DNA of 64,000 bases from JACDAV01 sp964626755 (GTDB lineage Bacteria > Chloroflexota > Limnocylindria > Limnocylindrales > CSP1-4), in assembly GCA_964626755.1 (NCBI GenBank), contig CAZVGO010000004.1:1-64000 (forward strand), given 5' to 3'. A program made the position numbers and the translations under genes. A model generated the notes under the pieces. The model worked only from the letters and a program-made list of their open reading frames with translations. It had not been told where the DNA came from and made no database searches. Below are positions 43,203-51,774 of the stretch, piece by piece (position 1 is the stretch's first letter; every line of letters begins with the position of its first letter).

Positions 43203-46200
43203 GTGACCCTGGCCCCGAACGACTTCACCCACCTCCACGTCCACTCCGAGTTCTCGCTGCTGGACGGCCTCGGCCGGATCACCGACCTCGTCGACGCCGC
43301 GGCGCGGCAGGGCTTCGACTCGCTCGCGCTGACTGATCACGGTGCGCTTTACGGCGCCGTCGCGTTCTGGCAGGCCGCGACGAACAAGGGGATCAAGCCG
43401 ATCATCGGCGTCGAGACGTACGTCGCCCGCCGATCGATGACCGACCGCGAGGGCAAGGCTGATGCCCAGCCCTACCACTTGATCCTCCTCGCGAAGGACT
43501 GGACCGGCTACCGGAATCTCTGCCGGCTCGTCACCGACGCGCACCTGGACGGGTACTACTACAAGCCCCGAATCGACCGTGAATATCTCGCCCAGCACAG
43601 CGAGGGGCTGATCGGGCTGAGCGCCTGCCTGAACGGCGAGGTGTCGCGGGCCCTCGAGGTCGACGACTGGGACCTCGCGCGCCGGCTCGCCGGAGAGTAC
43701 GGCGAGATCTTCGGCAAGGACGGCTTCTTCCTCGAGCTCCAGGACCATGGCCTGCCGGAACAGCGCCGCCTCAACGAGCAGCTCATCCGGCTCGGCCGCG
43801 AAACCGGCCTGCCCCTCGTCGTGACGAACGACCTCCATTACGTCAACGAGGCCCAGAGCTCGGCCCACGACGTCCTGCTGTGCGTCGGGACCGGCAACAA
43901 CCTCGACACGGCGGGTCGGCTGAAGTTCGAGACGAACGACTTCTGGCTGAAGTCGGCCGCCCAGATGGCGGCGATCTTCCCGGACCAGCGCGACGCGATC
44001 CTCAACAGCCGCCGGATCGCCGAAATGTGCGCCCTGGCAATGCCGCTCGGCCAGCTGCGGATGCCGCACTTCCCGCTGCCCGACGGAGAGACCGCCGAGA
44101 GCTGGCTCCGCAAGGAGTGCCAGGCCGGCCTCGTCCGGCGCTACGGGACGGTCACGCCTGCGCTCCAGGAGCGGCTCGACTACGAGCTGGGCGTCATCAC
44201 CTCGATGGGCTACGCCGGGTACTTCCTCATCGTGGCGGATTTCATCGCGTTCGCCCGCCGGGAGGGGATCCAGACGACCTGCCGGGGCAGCGCGCCCGGC
44301 TCGATCGTCACCTACACGCTCGGGATCACGCCAGTCGACCCGATCCTCTACGGGCTCCCGTTCGAGCGCTTCCTCAACCCGGACCGGGTCACGATGCCGG
44401 ACATCGACGTGGATTTCGAGGACAGCCGGCGCGACGAGGTGATCGCCTACGTCACCCGCAAGTACGGCTCGGACCACGTCGCCCAGATCATCACGTTCGG
44501 GACGATGCTCGCCCGGGCTGCGATTCGCGACGTGGGGCGGGTGCTGGGGCACAGCTACGGGGAAGTCGACCGGATCGCCAAGGCCGTCCCGAATCAGCTC
44601 GGGATCAAGCTGGACGAAGCGCTCGAGATCGCCCCGCAGCTGCGCGAGATGTACGACGCCGATCCGGGCGTCAAGCGGGTGATCGATTTCGCGAAGCAGC
44701 TCGAGGGCGTCGCGCGGAACGCCTCGACCCACGCCGCGGGCGTGGTCATCTCGCTCGAACCGCTGACCGAGCTCATGCCGCTCCAGAAGGCGACGAACTC
44801 GGAAGCGCTGATGACCCAGTACGAGATGCACGCGATCGAAGCACTCGGCCTGCTGAAGTTCGACTTCCTCGGCCTGAGCAACCTGACGATTCTCCGCCAC
44901 GCCGTCGACCTCGTCCGCCAGCACCGGGGCGCGGAGATCGGCGCGATCGACCTCGACGCGATCCCGCTCGACGACGCGAAGACCTTCGAGCTCCTCGCAT
45001 CGGGCGAGACGACGGGCATCTTCCAGCTCGAGTCGGCCGGGATGCGCCGCTACATCCGGGACCTCAGGCCGACGTCCGTCCTTGACCTCGCGGCAATGGT
45101 CGCGCTCTACCGCCCCGGGCCGATGGACAACATCCCCGCGTACATCCGGCGGAAGCACGGCCAGGAGAAGGTCACCTACCTCCATCCGCTGCTCGAGCCG
45201 TACCTCGAGAAGACGTACGGGATCTTCGTCTACCAGGAAGACATCATGTCCGCCGCGATCGCCCTCGGCGGGTTCACCGGCCCGGAGGCGGACACCCTCG
45301 GCTACGCGATCCGCAAGAAGAAGTCGTCGGTCCTTCGCGCCCAGAAGGAGAAGTTCGTCACCCAGGCCGCCGAGCGGGGAGTCGACGCCCGGATCATCGA
45401 CCAGGTCTTCGCGGCTTTCCAGCCGTTCGAGCGATATGGCTTCAACAAGGCTCACGCGACGTGCTACGGGCTGATCGCGTACCAGACGGCATACCTCAAG
45501 GCGAACTACACGGTCGAGTACATGACCGCCGTCCTGACCGCCTTCCGCTCGAACGAGGAAAAGGTGGCTGCAGCGATCGCCGAGTGCCGCCGGATGGGCA
45601 TCGAGGTCCTCCCGCCGGACGTCCACCGGTCCGATATCGAGTTCACGGTCGAGGGTGACGCGATCCGGTTCGGGCTGCTCGCCGTGAAGAACGTCGGGCA
45701 GGGGGCGATCGAATCGATCATCCGCGCGCGGACCGACGAGGGGGAGTTCCGCTCCCTGCGCGATTTCTGCGAGCGAGTCGACCTGCGTCTCGTCAACTCG
45801 CGGGTCATCGAGGCGCTTGCCTGGGTCGGCGCGCTCTCGGCGTTCGGCCATCCCGCCCAGATCGTCGACGCGCTGCCGACGATCCTGCCCGCCGCCCAGA
45901 ACTCACAGCAGCAGCGCGCGACCGGCCAGGTGTCGGCGTTCGACCTCCTGTTCGCCGAGGTCGCCGACGCGCCGTTGCCGCCGAGCCCCGAGGCGACCCG
46001 CCGCGAGCGGCTCCGCAAGGAGAAGGAGCTCCTCGGCCTCTACCTGTCCGAGCACCCGATGGGCGAGGTCGCCGAGCAGGTCGGCCAGTTCGTCAATGCG
46101 TACAGCGGCGACCTGAAGGACGAATCCCTCGACGGCCAGCGGCTCGTCATCGGCGGGATCGTGACCGGCTTCCGGACGATCATCACGAAGGCCAGGTCGA

Positions 46201-47033
46201 CGATGGGCGTCGCGACGCTCGAGGACCTCCAGGGGACGATCGAGGTCGTCGTCTTCCCGAAGCTGTACGAGCAGACTGTCGGCATCTGGCGGGAGGGCTC
46301 GATCCTTCTCGTCGCCGGACGGGTCGACCACCGGGGCGAGGAAGCGTCGCTGCTCGCCGACCTCGTGATGGAATGGGACTCGGCGCTCGCTGCCGGCCCT
46401 GAGGCGTTCGGGCGCCAGGTCGCCGCGGGGGATCGCGGCAGCTTCCGGCGGCGCGGCCCGGGTGGCCCCGGCCCCACGAACGGCTCGTCGAACGGACACG
46501 GACCCGACTCCGGGCCGGGACGCGCGCCGGTCGCGGTCGGGCCAGGCCGTCCCTCCGAGCTCGCGGCCGCCGCCCCGGTTCGCGTTTCGCCGTTGCGAGC
46601 CGGTGCAGGCGGTTCCGAGTCTGCGTCGCGGCTGCCGCCGATCGCGCCGGCCGAGCCAATCCCGACGTGGGGCGAGCCGGTCGGCACCGCCGGCTCGTAC
46701 CCCGCGGGCGACCCGGACGAGCCGGCCCTTCCCGACGAGGCGCGGGCAAAGGCGGCAGAGGCGGCAGGCGCGCCAACCCGGCCCGTGGACGCCGGTCCCG
46801 GACAGGTGCTGCACGTCCGGTTCATCGGCCCCGCCGAGCGCCTCGTCGGCGCGATGGAGGCATTCAAGGGCCTCCTCCGGGACCGCCCCGGCGCGACGCA
46901 GGTCGTGCTCCACTTGCCCGGTCGCGACGGCGGGGAGATGGAGCTTCGGCGCGGTGTCGCGTACGACGCAGAGCTCGTCGCCGACGTCCGCCGCCGGCTC
47001 GGGGAAGGCGCGGTCGAGCTCAGCCTGGACTGA
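43203..47033 (+). CDS. dnaE: DNA polymerase III alpha subunit DnaE
   Basis: The replicative polymerase, 1276 residues. The PHP domain opens with FTHLHVHSEFSLLDG and LTDHGALYGAV; metal ligands look intact. The palm has Asp400 and Asp402 in PDIDVDFED, the third catalytic Asp554 in KFDFLGLSN, and FVYQEDIM, YGFNKAHATCYG. The HhH and OB-fold (VIGGIVTGFRTIITKA) follow. An unusual Pro/Gly/Ala-rich insertion of about 110 residues (around 1080-1190) separates the OB fold from a C-terminal domain ending GEGAVELSLD. Confidence 0.97.
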   Translation: MTLAPNDFTHLHVHSEFSLLDGLGRITDLVDAAARQGFDSLALTDHGALYGAVAFWQAATNKGIKPIIGVETYVARRSMTDREGKADAQPYHLILLAKDWTGYRNLCRLVTDAHLDGYYYKPRIDREYLAQHSEGLIGLSACLNGEVSRALEVDDWDLARRLAGEYGEIFGKDGFFLELQDHGLPEQRRLNEQLIRLGRETGLPLVVTNDLHYVNEAQSSAHDVLLCVGTGNNLDTAGRLKFETNDFWLKSAAQMAAIFPDQRDAILNSRRIAEMCALAMPLGQLRMPHFPLPDGETAESWLRKECQAGLVRRYGTVTPALQERLDYELGVITSMGYAGYFLIVADFIAFARREGIQTTCRGSAPGSIVTYTLGITPVDPILYGLPFERFLNPDRVTMPDIDVDFEDSRRDEVIAYVTRKYGSDHVAQIITFGTMLARAAIRDVGRVLGHSYGEVDRIAKAVPNQLGIKLDEALEIAPQLREMYDADPGVKRVIDFAKQLEGVARNASTHAAGVVISLEPLTELMPLQKATNSEALMTQYEMHAIEALGLLKFDFLGLSNLTILRHAVDLVRQHRGAEIGAIDLDAIPLDDAKTFELLASGETTGIFQLESAGMRRYIRDLRPTSVLDLAAMVALYRPGPMDNIPAYIRRKHGQEKVTYLHPLLEPYLEKTYGIFVYQEDIMSAAIALGGFTGPEADTLGYAIRKKKSSVLRAQKEKFVTQAAERGVDARIIDQVFAAFQPFERYGFNKAHATCYGLIAYQTAYLKANYTVEYMTAVLTAFRSNEEKVAAAIAECRRMGIEVLPPDVHRSDIEFTVEGDAIRFGLLAVKNVGQGAIESIIRARTDEGEFRSLRDFCERVDLRLVNSRVIEALAWVGALSAFGHPAQIVDALPTILPAAQNSQQQRATGQVSAFDLLFAEVADAPLPPSPEATRRERLRKEKELLGLYLSEHPMGEVAEQVGQFVNAYSGDLKDESLDGQRLVIGGIVTGFRTIITKARSTMGVATLEDLQGTIEVVVFPKLYEQTVGIWREGSILLVAGRVDHRGEEASLLADLVMEWDSALAAGPEAFGRQVAAGDRGSFRRRGPGGPGPTNGSSNGHGPDSGPGRAPVAVGPGRPSELAAAAPVRVSPLRAGAGGSESASRLPPIAPAEPIPTWGEPVGTAGSYPAGDPDEPALPDEARAKAAEAAGAPTRPVDAGPGQVLHVRFIGPAERLVGAMEAFKGLLRDRPGATQVVLHLPGRDGGEMELRRGVAYDAELVADVRRRLGEGAVELSLD

Positions 47034-47219
47034 GAGCTCGGGGCTGGTCGGCGGAACCTGACCCGTTCCGCGGGTCAACCGACGGCGCGAGCAACGAGTC
47101 ACCCGTTGACCGGGCAAAGCGTCGAAGGGAGGCCCGCCGAATCGAGCGCCGCGCCGCCCGACCGCGCCTTCCCCCGCCCGTTGACCCGGCCAGCTTGTCG
47201 ACTTGCTCTCCGCCGGGCC

Positions 47220-47807
47220 TCAGGCGTCCCTGTTGAGCTCTCGGAGGGCCCGGATCGCGGACAACCGCTCGACGAACTCCGCCCGGACGGCGTTGAGCTG
47301 CTCCCGCGACAGGTCGAGCTCGCGGGCGATCTGGTTGACGACGGAGGCCTCGTTTGCGCTGATCGAGTCGTCCGCCGCGCTCACGGCGAAGCAGCAGCGC
47401 AGAAGGGCGAGCTTCTGCTCCGGGGTCGCGATCCGGGCGAACTCGCGAGTCACGAGGAAGTCCTCGGTCGCGCCGTGCAGGCTGGTCTGGAGCTTGGCCA
47501 TCTCGACCACCACGATCGCCTGGGCCTCGTCGAGTCCCCCGAGCTCGACGACGTAGCGCTCCATCGCCGCGGTCTCGGCATCGCTGATGTGGAGGTCGGC
47601 GTGGGCGGCCCGGCTCATGACGTATGCAAAGGCGGCGAGATGACGGGCCTCGGCCGGCGGCATCGCGTCGAGCCGCGCCACGATCCGCCGGACCGTGGCG
47701 GTCTCGGCGGCAGCGACCTCGGGGGTGCGTCCGGGCAGATCGGGCACGCCTGACTCAGCCGGACGGTCCGCTCGTGGCTCGGGTCGGAGGAAGCGGCGGA
47801 AGAGCAC
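47220..47807 (-). CDS. TerB-like tellurite-resistance domain protein
   Basis: A 195-residue all-helical protein with the TerB pattern: MSRAAHADLHISDAETAAMERYV and a second repeat RCCFAVSAADDSISANEASVVN, each with acidic metal-binding positions. The GTG at 47807 (VLFRRFLRPEP) follows the hotdog-protein stop by ten bases. TerB-like domains bind metal and occur in stress and defence contexts; here no other ter gene is nearby. The 186 bases between it and dnaE show only short CCCGTTGACC-type repeats. Confidence 0.8.
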   Translation of the reverse strand: MLFRRFLRPEPRADRPAESGVPDLPGRTPEVAAAETATVRRIVARLDAMPPAEARHLAAFAYVMSRAAHADLHISDAETAAMERYVVELGGLDEAQAIVVVEMAKLQTSLHGATEDFLVTREFARIATPEQKLALLRCCFAVSAADDSISANEASVVNQIARELDLSREQLNAVRAEFVERLSAIRALRELNRDA

Positions 47808-47817
47808 TCGGCCGGCC

Positions 47818-48282
47818 CTACCAGCGCCCGAAAGCCGGGTGGCCGGGGCCAACGGCCACGAACGTGCCGCGGCAGGTCGCAGTCGTCCGGTCGCCCGCCA
47901 GCAGCTCGGCCTCGACCGTCGCCCGGTCCTCGTCCGCCTCCACGACCCATGCCCGAATGCTGACCGGCGCGGCGGTGGGCGTGGGCCGGAGGAGCCGGAT
48001 GGAGTACTCGGCGGTGACGCAGGCCGGTGGCCGGTCGTCGCCTCGGGCCCGCATGAGATGCATCGCCGCCGTCCAGTTCGAGTGACAGTCGAGGAGCGTC
48101 CCGATGATCCCTCCGTTGAGTACGCCGTCAAAGGCCTCGTGGTTCGGCCCTGGCGTCCAGTCGGCGACGAGCTCTGCGCCGCTCTCGCGGCTCCCGATCC
48201 GGAGTCCGGCGGGGTTGGCGGGTCCGCACCCGAAGCACCGGCTGTCGGGCGCGAATCGGTCCTGGAGGCTGGGCGCACCCAC
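47818..48282 (-). CDS. PaaI-type hotdog-fold thioesterase-like protein
   Basis: A 154-residue protein beginning at GTG, with CFGCGPANPAGLRI at the N-terminus and the hotdog core HEAFDGVLNGGIIGTLLDCHS, then VTAEYSIRLLRPTP. It resembles acyl-CoA thioesterases of the 4HBT/PaaI family; the CxxCG start is common in this subgroup. TAGACT on the minus strand seven bases before GTG supports this start over an ATG 19 codons upstream. It forms a two-gene unit with the TerB-like gene. Confidence 0.85.
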   Translation of the reverse strand: MGAPSLQDRFAPDSRCFGCGPANPAGLRIGSRESGAELVADWTPGPNHEAFDGVLNGGIIGTLLDCHSNWTAAMHLMRARGDDRPPACVTAEYSIRLLRPTPTAAPVSIRAWVVEADEDRATVEAELLAGDRTTATCRGTFVAVGPGHPAFGRW

Positions 48283-48289
48283 GCTGCCG

Positions 48290-48295
48290 AGTCTA
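48290..48295 (-). promoter_or_regulatory. -10 box for leaderless hotdog-terB transcript
   Basis: TAGACT on the minus strand ends seven bases before the GTG at 48282. Confidence 0.5.
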
Positions 48296-48372
48296 GACTG
48301 TCGGGCCACCGCAACGCCGCCGGGTGCCATGGGAGCCACGGCGCAACTGCTCAGCGCTCACGCTGGCGGGCA

Positions 48373-48633
48373 ATGGGCGAACAACAGGGGTCGCTCGACC
48401 AGCGCGCGCGCCCCATCCGGCGGAAGGGCTCCGATCGGCTGCTCCGAGCGGTCGATGAGCTCCGCGCGCTCGAACGGGAGAAGCGGCTCCAGGAGGCGTC
48501 GAGCGCCCCCCTCCACGAGCTCGAGCGGCGGGTCGAGGAGAAGGCGCGCGCCGTCTACCGGCTGGCCCAGCAAGAGGGCGGGGCCGGGACACTGGCGCGC
48601 CCCCGCGGCACGACCGGAGGTTCCGAAACATGA
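48373..48633 (+). CDS. Small charged helical protein
   Basis: An 86-residue frame, rich in Arg, Glu and Leu, predicted mostly helical (DRLLRAVDELRALEREKRLQ, LHELERRVEEKARAVYRLA), perhaps a short coiled coil. No family recognised. It reads toward the left end of the integrated element and is outside it, 37 bases before the att repeat. Confidence 0.5.
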   Translation: MGEQQGSLDQRARPIRRKGSDRLLRAVDELRALEREKRLQEASSAPLHELERRVEEKARAVYRLAQQEGGAGTLARPRGTTGGSET

Positions 48634-48670
48634 GAATCGCGCACGGGGACTGACCGACCGATGGGGGAGC

Positions 48671-48727
48671 GTGGTGCCGAAGCCGGGATTTGAACCCGGA
48701 CGAGGTTGCCCTCAACGGTGTTTGAGA
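48671..48727 (-). repeat. attL: 57-bp copy of the tRNA-Leu 3' half
   Basis: Identical over 57 bases to 58291-58347, covering the tRNA from the anticodon loop through the encoded CCA plus one base. The 5' half is absent, so this is the leftover att core, not a working tRNA. The two copies diverge at once on both sides. Confidence 0.95.
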
Positions 48728-48729
48728 GC

Positions 48730-48800
48730 GCCGCCCGGCGTCCGGGAGCGTCTGCCGGTGTTCGGTTTGTGCTCCCGGACCGTTCTATTCGCCGGGCGGC
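48730..48800. repeat. Nested perfect inverted repeats at the left end of the element
   Basis: An outer 10-bp stem (48730-48739 with 48791-48800) directly abuts an inner 10-bp stem (48740-48749 with 48771-48780), with a 10-nt bulge at 48781-48790. It starts three bases inside attL and follows the last gene of the leftward operon. It could terminate that operon or serve as a DNA structure for recombination, replication or packaging. Confidence 0.7.
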
Positions 48801-48821
48801 GTCCGCCGCTGTGCGAGCGTG

Positions 48822-48841
48822 AAGCTGCCAGATAAGCTGCC
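48822..48841 (+). repeat. Candidate integrase arm sites, left
   Basis: AAGCTGCC at 48822-48829 and 48834-48841, spaced 12 bases. The same octamer occurs as a pair inside the right end. In the excised circle these would flank the att core on both sides, as arm-type sites of tyrosine integrases do. Confidence 0.5.
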
Positions 48842-48846
48842 AGGCG

Positions 48847-49254
48847 TCAGGCGTCGACGAGCTCCGGCTCAGCCTCTTCGCGGGCGGCCTTCCGCGCGGC
48901 CGCCCCGTTCGGCCAGTGCCCTCGAGGAATGTCCGGGTGCGCCTTCGCGAACGCGACGGCGACCTCGACGAGGCCGTTGACGAGCTCCTGCGTGGCCGCC
49001 CGCTCGACGATCGTGCGGACGTCATGGATCGCCTGCTCGAGCTCGGCGTACTCGCTCGGCCGCATGTCGGCCCACAGCGTGCCGGGATGGTCCGCCGATG
49101 GGCTGAAGTCGTCCGTCCAGACCGCGCGGACCAGGGCACGGTCGCTGTCGATGAGCGGTCGCAGCCAGTCGAGCTGGATGTCCTCGTCGGCGTACCCGCC
49201 GCCGATGCTCTGCGTGAGGGCCTCGCGGATCTCGGTCTCGGTCGGGGCGGTCAT
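48847..49254 (-). CDS. Hypothetical element protein (135 aa)
   Basis: Starts at an ATG overlapping the previous stop, with AGGAGG nearby. Acidic, no Cys; ALTQSIGGGYADEDIQLDWLRPLI, then a helical stretch VRTIVERAATQELVNGLVEVA. No family recognised. It is the last gene before attL. Confidence 0.55.
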   Translation of the reverse strand: MTAPTETEIREALTQSIGGGYADEDIQLDWLRPLIDSDRALVRAVWTDDFSPSADHPGTLWADMRPSEYAELEQAIHDVRTIVERAATQELVNGLVEVAVAFAKAHPDIPRGHWPNGAAARKAAREEAEPELVDA

Positions 49255-49448
49255 CGGTCAGTCCTCCTGTCGTCGAATAGCGGGAGCCTGAGCACACGGC
49301 GCGTCGCCATCGCGGCCCGTGCCTCAATTTCCCGCAGACGCTCCTCGCGGACAAGCCGCTCATGGAGCTCGGGGTCGTCCTGGAGCCGCCACAGGCGCGC
49401 CAGCGCGCCCACCGTGCGCCACGTCTCGGCCGTCTCGGGATCGACCAT
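49251..49448 (-). CDS. Hypothetical small element protein (65 aa)
   Basis: A charged helical protein (WRTVGALARLWRLQDDPELHE, RLVREERLREIEARAAM) with a strong AGGAGGT six bases before its ATG. Stop overlaps the 135-residue gene's start. Function unknown. Confidence 0.55.
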   Translation of the reverse strand: MVDPETAETWRTVGALARLWRLQDDPELHERLVREERLREIEARAAMATRRVLRLPLFDDRRTDR

Positions 49449-49668
49449 CGCTCACCTCCTGAACGCCAACGCCCCCGACGACGGTGAGTACAGCACCGAC
49501 GCCAGGGGCGAGGTCAGGATGACGTATTCGGGGGGCCGCTGTACTCGGCCCGGTGATCCTACGCCGTCGCAGCTGCCCCGGCAAGCCGGCTCTACCCCGC
49601 CGGCGGCCGTCGAGTGGCCGTGGTGACCGGATTCGCCCGTGTCACACTTTCGGGCGGCCTGCCGGGCG
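49449..49668. other. Intergenic region in the element with a 9-bp inverted repeat
   Basis: A 220-base gap without a credible gene. GAGTACAGC (49486-49494) and GCTGTACTC (49538-49546) are perfect inverse copies 43 bases apart. On the minus strand TAGGAT (49562-49557) could be a -10 for the 65- and 135-residue genes. Confidence 0.45.
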
Positions 49669-49983
49669 CTAGGCGTCCAGGTTGCGGGGACCGCCGATTG
49701 GAGTGGCGCTCTCGTCGAGCGGACCGATCAACATCCGGACAAGCTCGCCGCAGTCCGGGCACCCGGAAGGCAAGGCCAGCTGACCGCGGGATCCGCACGC
49801 GTGACACTCGAACAGGACGGTGCCCGGCTCGCGGGCGAGGAGCTCCTCGCCACAGTCGGGGCAGGTGCTCGTGTCGACGTCCGGCCGCGCCGGCGAGATG
49901 AGGGTCCAGCACGCCAGGCAGGAGAACAGGCGCCGGCCGGCGAGGTCCTCCGGGGTCGACGGTCGGACGCGGGAGCTCGTCAC
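49669..49983 (-). CDS. Zinc-ribbon protein of the element
   Basis: A 104-residue GTG-initiated protein with four Cys clusters: FSCLACW, TCPDCGEELL, FECHACGS and GCPDCGELV, enough for two zinc ribbons. Likely nucleic-acid or protein binding. One base separates its start from the tape-measure stop, so it belongs to the same transcript. Confidence 0.65.
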   Translation of the reverse strand: MTSSRVRPSTPEDLAGRRLFSCLACWTLISPARPDVDTSTCPDCGEELLAREPGTVLFECHACGSRGQLALPSGCPDCGELVRMLIGPLDESATPIGGPRNLDA

Positions 49984-49984
49984 C

Positions 49985-51733
49985 TCAGTAGCCCTCGGTC
50001 GACCAGCGGAGCGCGGCCCGCCGGAGCGCTCGACCCGTCTCGCGCTCGACGTCGCCCGGCTGGACGCCGTAGATGTTCTGGGAGCCGATCAGCGGGCCGC
50101 CGCGCCCCCCGCCGCCCGAGAGGATCAGCCTCGCCGCCGCCGTGATGGTCTCGCTGTCACCGGCGGGCGCCACGGCCGAATGCCTGGGCAGGAAGACGGT
50201 CTCGGGGCCACGCTCGTTCATCCGGGCGAACCCGCCCATCCAGTCGCGGTCGCCGCCGGCGAGGCGCGGGATCGTCTTGAGGCCGAGGCCTGGCCAGTCG
50301 AACCGGGCGACGACGCCGAATGGCGTCTCGAACCCGGGGATGTGGATCTGGATGCCGTTCAGGTGGCGGATCATCCCGTTGACGAGATCGATGACGAAGT
50401 TGATCCCGCCCTTGATGACGTTGCCGATCCCCTTCCACAGCCCGGTGAAGAACCCTGTCAACCCCTGCCACGCGTCCGTCACGAAGCTGGCCGCCGCGAC
50501 GATGGCGCCTGCCGCGACGTCGAAGACGCCCACCGCGATCGAGAGGGAGGCCTTGACGGCCACGGCGATCCCGCCGAAGACCCGCCCGAACAGGTTGCCG
50601 AGGAACGCGACCACGCCCGGGATCGTGTCGCCGAGCCACTTCACGACGACCGCGAAGATGGGCTGGAGGCGCTTCCACACGGCCTCGAGGAAGCTGCGGA
50701 TGCCGCCCCAGTCGGATTCCCACGCCTCGAACAGGATGGCGACGGCCGCGACGACCGCGCCGACCGCGAGGATGAGCGGGGCGAGTGCCAGGACCATCGA
50801 CACGATCGCCGGGACCACGGCCGCAGCGATCACGAGGGCCAGAGCGGTCGCGATCGGGACCGCGTGCTCCTGCACGAAGGCGAAGACGGCCTCGAGCTCC
50901 GGTCGCAGCTGCTCGAACAGGTCCTTGCCCGCCTGGATCGCGGGGCCGAGCATGTCCCGGAGGCCGGTCGCCAGTGTGATCACGGCAGGGTAGAGGGCGG
51001 TGATGATGCCCTCGACCATCTCGGCGAACATCGCGGACATTTCGTTGCCCACGCGGATGCCCTCGGCCGTGCCGGCGGCGTAGGCGGCCTGCGCGTCGGT
51101 CGTCTTCTCGAAGAGCAGCTGCTGGGTCGCGAGCGCCTTTGCCTGCTCGAGCGCCGAGCCGGTCAGTGCGTCCTGGCCGTTCTTGAGCAGGCGGGCCGAC
51201 ACGTCGGCCTCGGTGATCGAGATCCCGAGCTCCTTGAGGCCGTCCCGCTCGCCGAGCAGGCTCTTCTGCAGGACCACGGCGACCTCGGCCGCGGTGCGGG
51301 TCCCGCCCGACCACTCGGACAGCGCGCCGGACAGGCCGATGATGTCGGTCGACATCTCGGCGGCCTGCTCCCGGGACATGCCCATCGGGACGAGGAGGTC
51401 GCCGAGGTTCGCCGCGAGCCCGGTCGCCTCCCGCCGGGTGAGGCCCATCGCCGCGGCGCTCGTGGCGGCCCACTTCTCCACGACGCCCAGGCTCTCGCCG
51501 AAGACGGTCTGCGCCTTCGCGTCCATCGCCTCGAATTTGGCCCCGACGTCGAAGACCTGCTTGCCGATGGCGAGCGCGGCACCGAGGGCCGTGGCGATGA
51601 CGACCGTGGCCTTCTTCGCGACGTCGGCGAGCGAGGTGAACAGGCCCTTCGAGCCCTTCACGCCCGAGTCGAACTTCGAGCGGTCGAGCGCCAAGGTCGC
51701 ATAGAGCGCCCCGACGGGGATCCCGGCGGCCAT
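49985..51733 (-). CDS. Phage tail tape-measure protein
   Basis: Tape-measure proteins run inside phage tails, set their length and help DNA entry. The 582-residue product has the usual start (GALYATLALDRSKFDSGVKG), the TP901-type core (FDVGAKFEAMDAKAQTVFGE, MGLTRREATGLAANLGDLL, MSTDIIGLSGALSEW), several hydrophobic segments in the middle (VIAAAVVPAIVSMVLALAPL, LILAVGAVVAAVAILF) and a Gly-rich C-terminus. It is short for a tail protein and stands alone: no tail tube, sheath or chaperone gene is beside it. A 13-codon ORF overlaps its start. Confidence 0.85.
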   Translation of the reverse strand: MAAGIPVGALYATLALDRSKFDSGVKGSKGLFTSLADVAKKATVVIATALGAALAIGKQVFDVGAKFEAMDAKAQTVFGESLGVVEKWAATSAAAMGLTRREATGLAANLGDLLVPMGMSREQAAEMSTDIIGLSGALSEWSGGTRTAAEVAVVLQKSLLGERDGLKELGISITEADVSARLLKNGQDALTGSALEQAKALATQQLLFEKTTDAQAAYAAGTAEGIRVGNEMSAMFAEMVEGIITALYPAVITLATGLRDMLGPAIQAGKDLFEQLRPELEAVFAFVQEHAVPIATALALVIAAAVVPAIVSMVLALAPLILAVGAVVAAVAILFEAWESDWGGIRSFLEAVWKRLQPIFAVVVKWLGDTIPGVVAFLGNLFGRVFGGIAVAVKASLSIAVGVFDVAAGAIVAAASFVTDAWQGLTGFFTGLWKGIGNVIKGGINFVIDLVNGMIRHLNGIQIHIPGFETPFGVVARFDWPGLGLKTIPRLAGGDRDWMGGFARMNERGPETVFLPRHSAVAPAGDSETITAAARLILSGGGGRGGPLIGSQNIYGVQPGDVERETGRALRRAALRWSTEGY

Positions 51734-51774
51734 CAGGCGTGCACCGGCTGGCGGATCGCGCGGATCGTGGTCAT
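51733..51774 (-). CDS. 13-codon mini-ORF before the tape-measure gene
   Basis: MTTIRAIRQPVHA starts in an ATGA overlap with the stop of the 110-residue gene and its TGA overlaps the tape-measure ATG. It looks like a coupling ORF that hands ribosomes from one gene to the next. Too short to judge as a functional peptide. Confidence 0.35.
   Translation of the reverse strand: MTTIRAIRQPVHA

Noticed and set aside
43188..45851. 887-residue minus-strand ORF opposite dnaE
   Set aside because: Composition of an antisense frame (Arg, Asp, Val, Leu) with no motif; dnaE is complete on the plus strand.
48671..48727. Second tRNA-Leu gene
   Set aside because: Only the 3' half is present; no acceptor 5' strand or D-arm. 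It is the att remnant.
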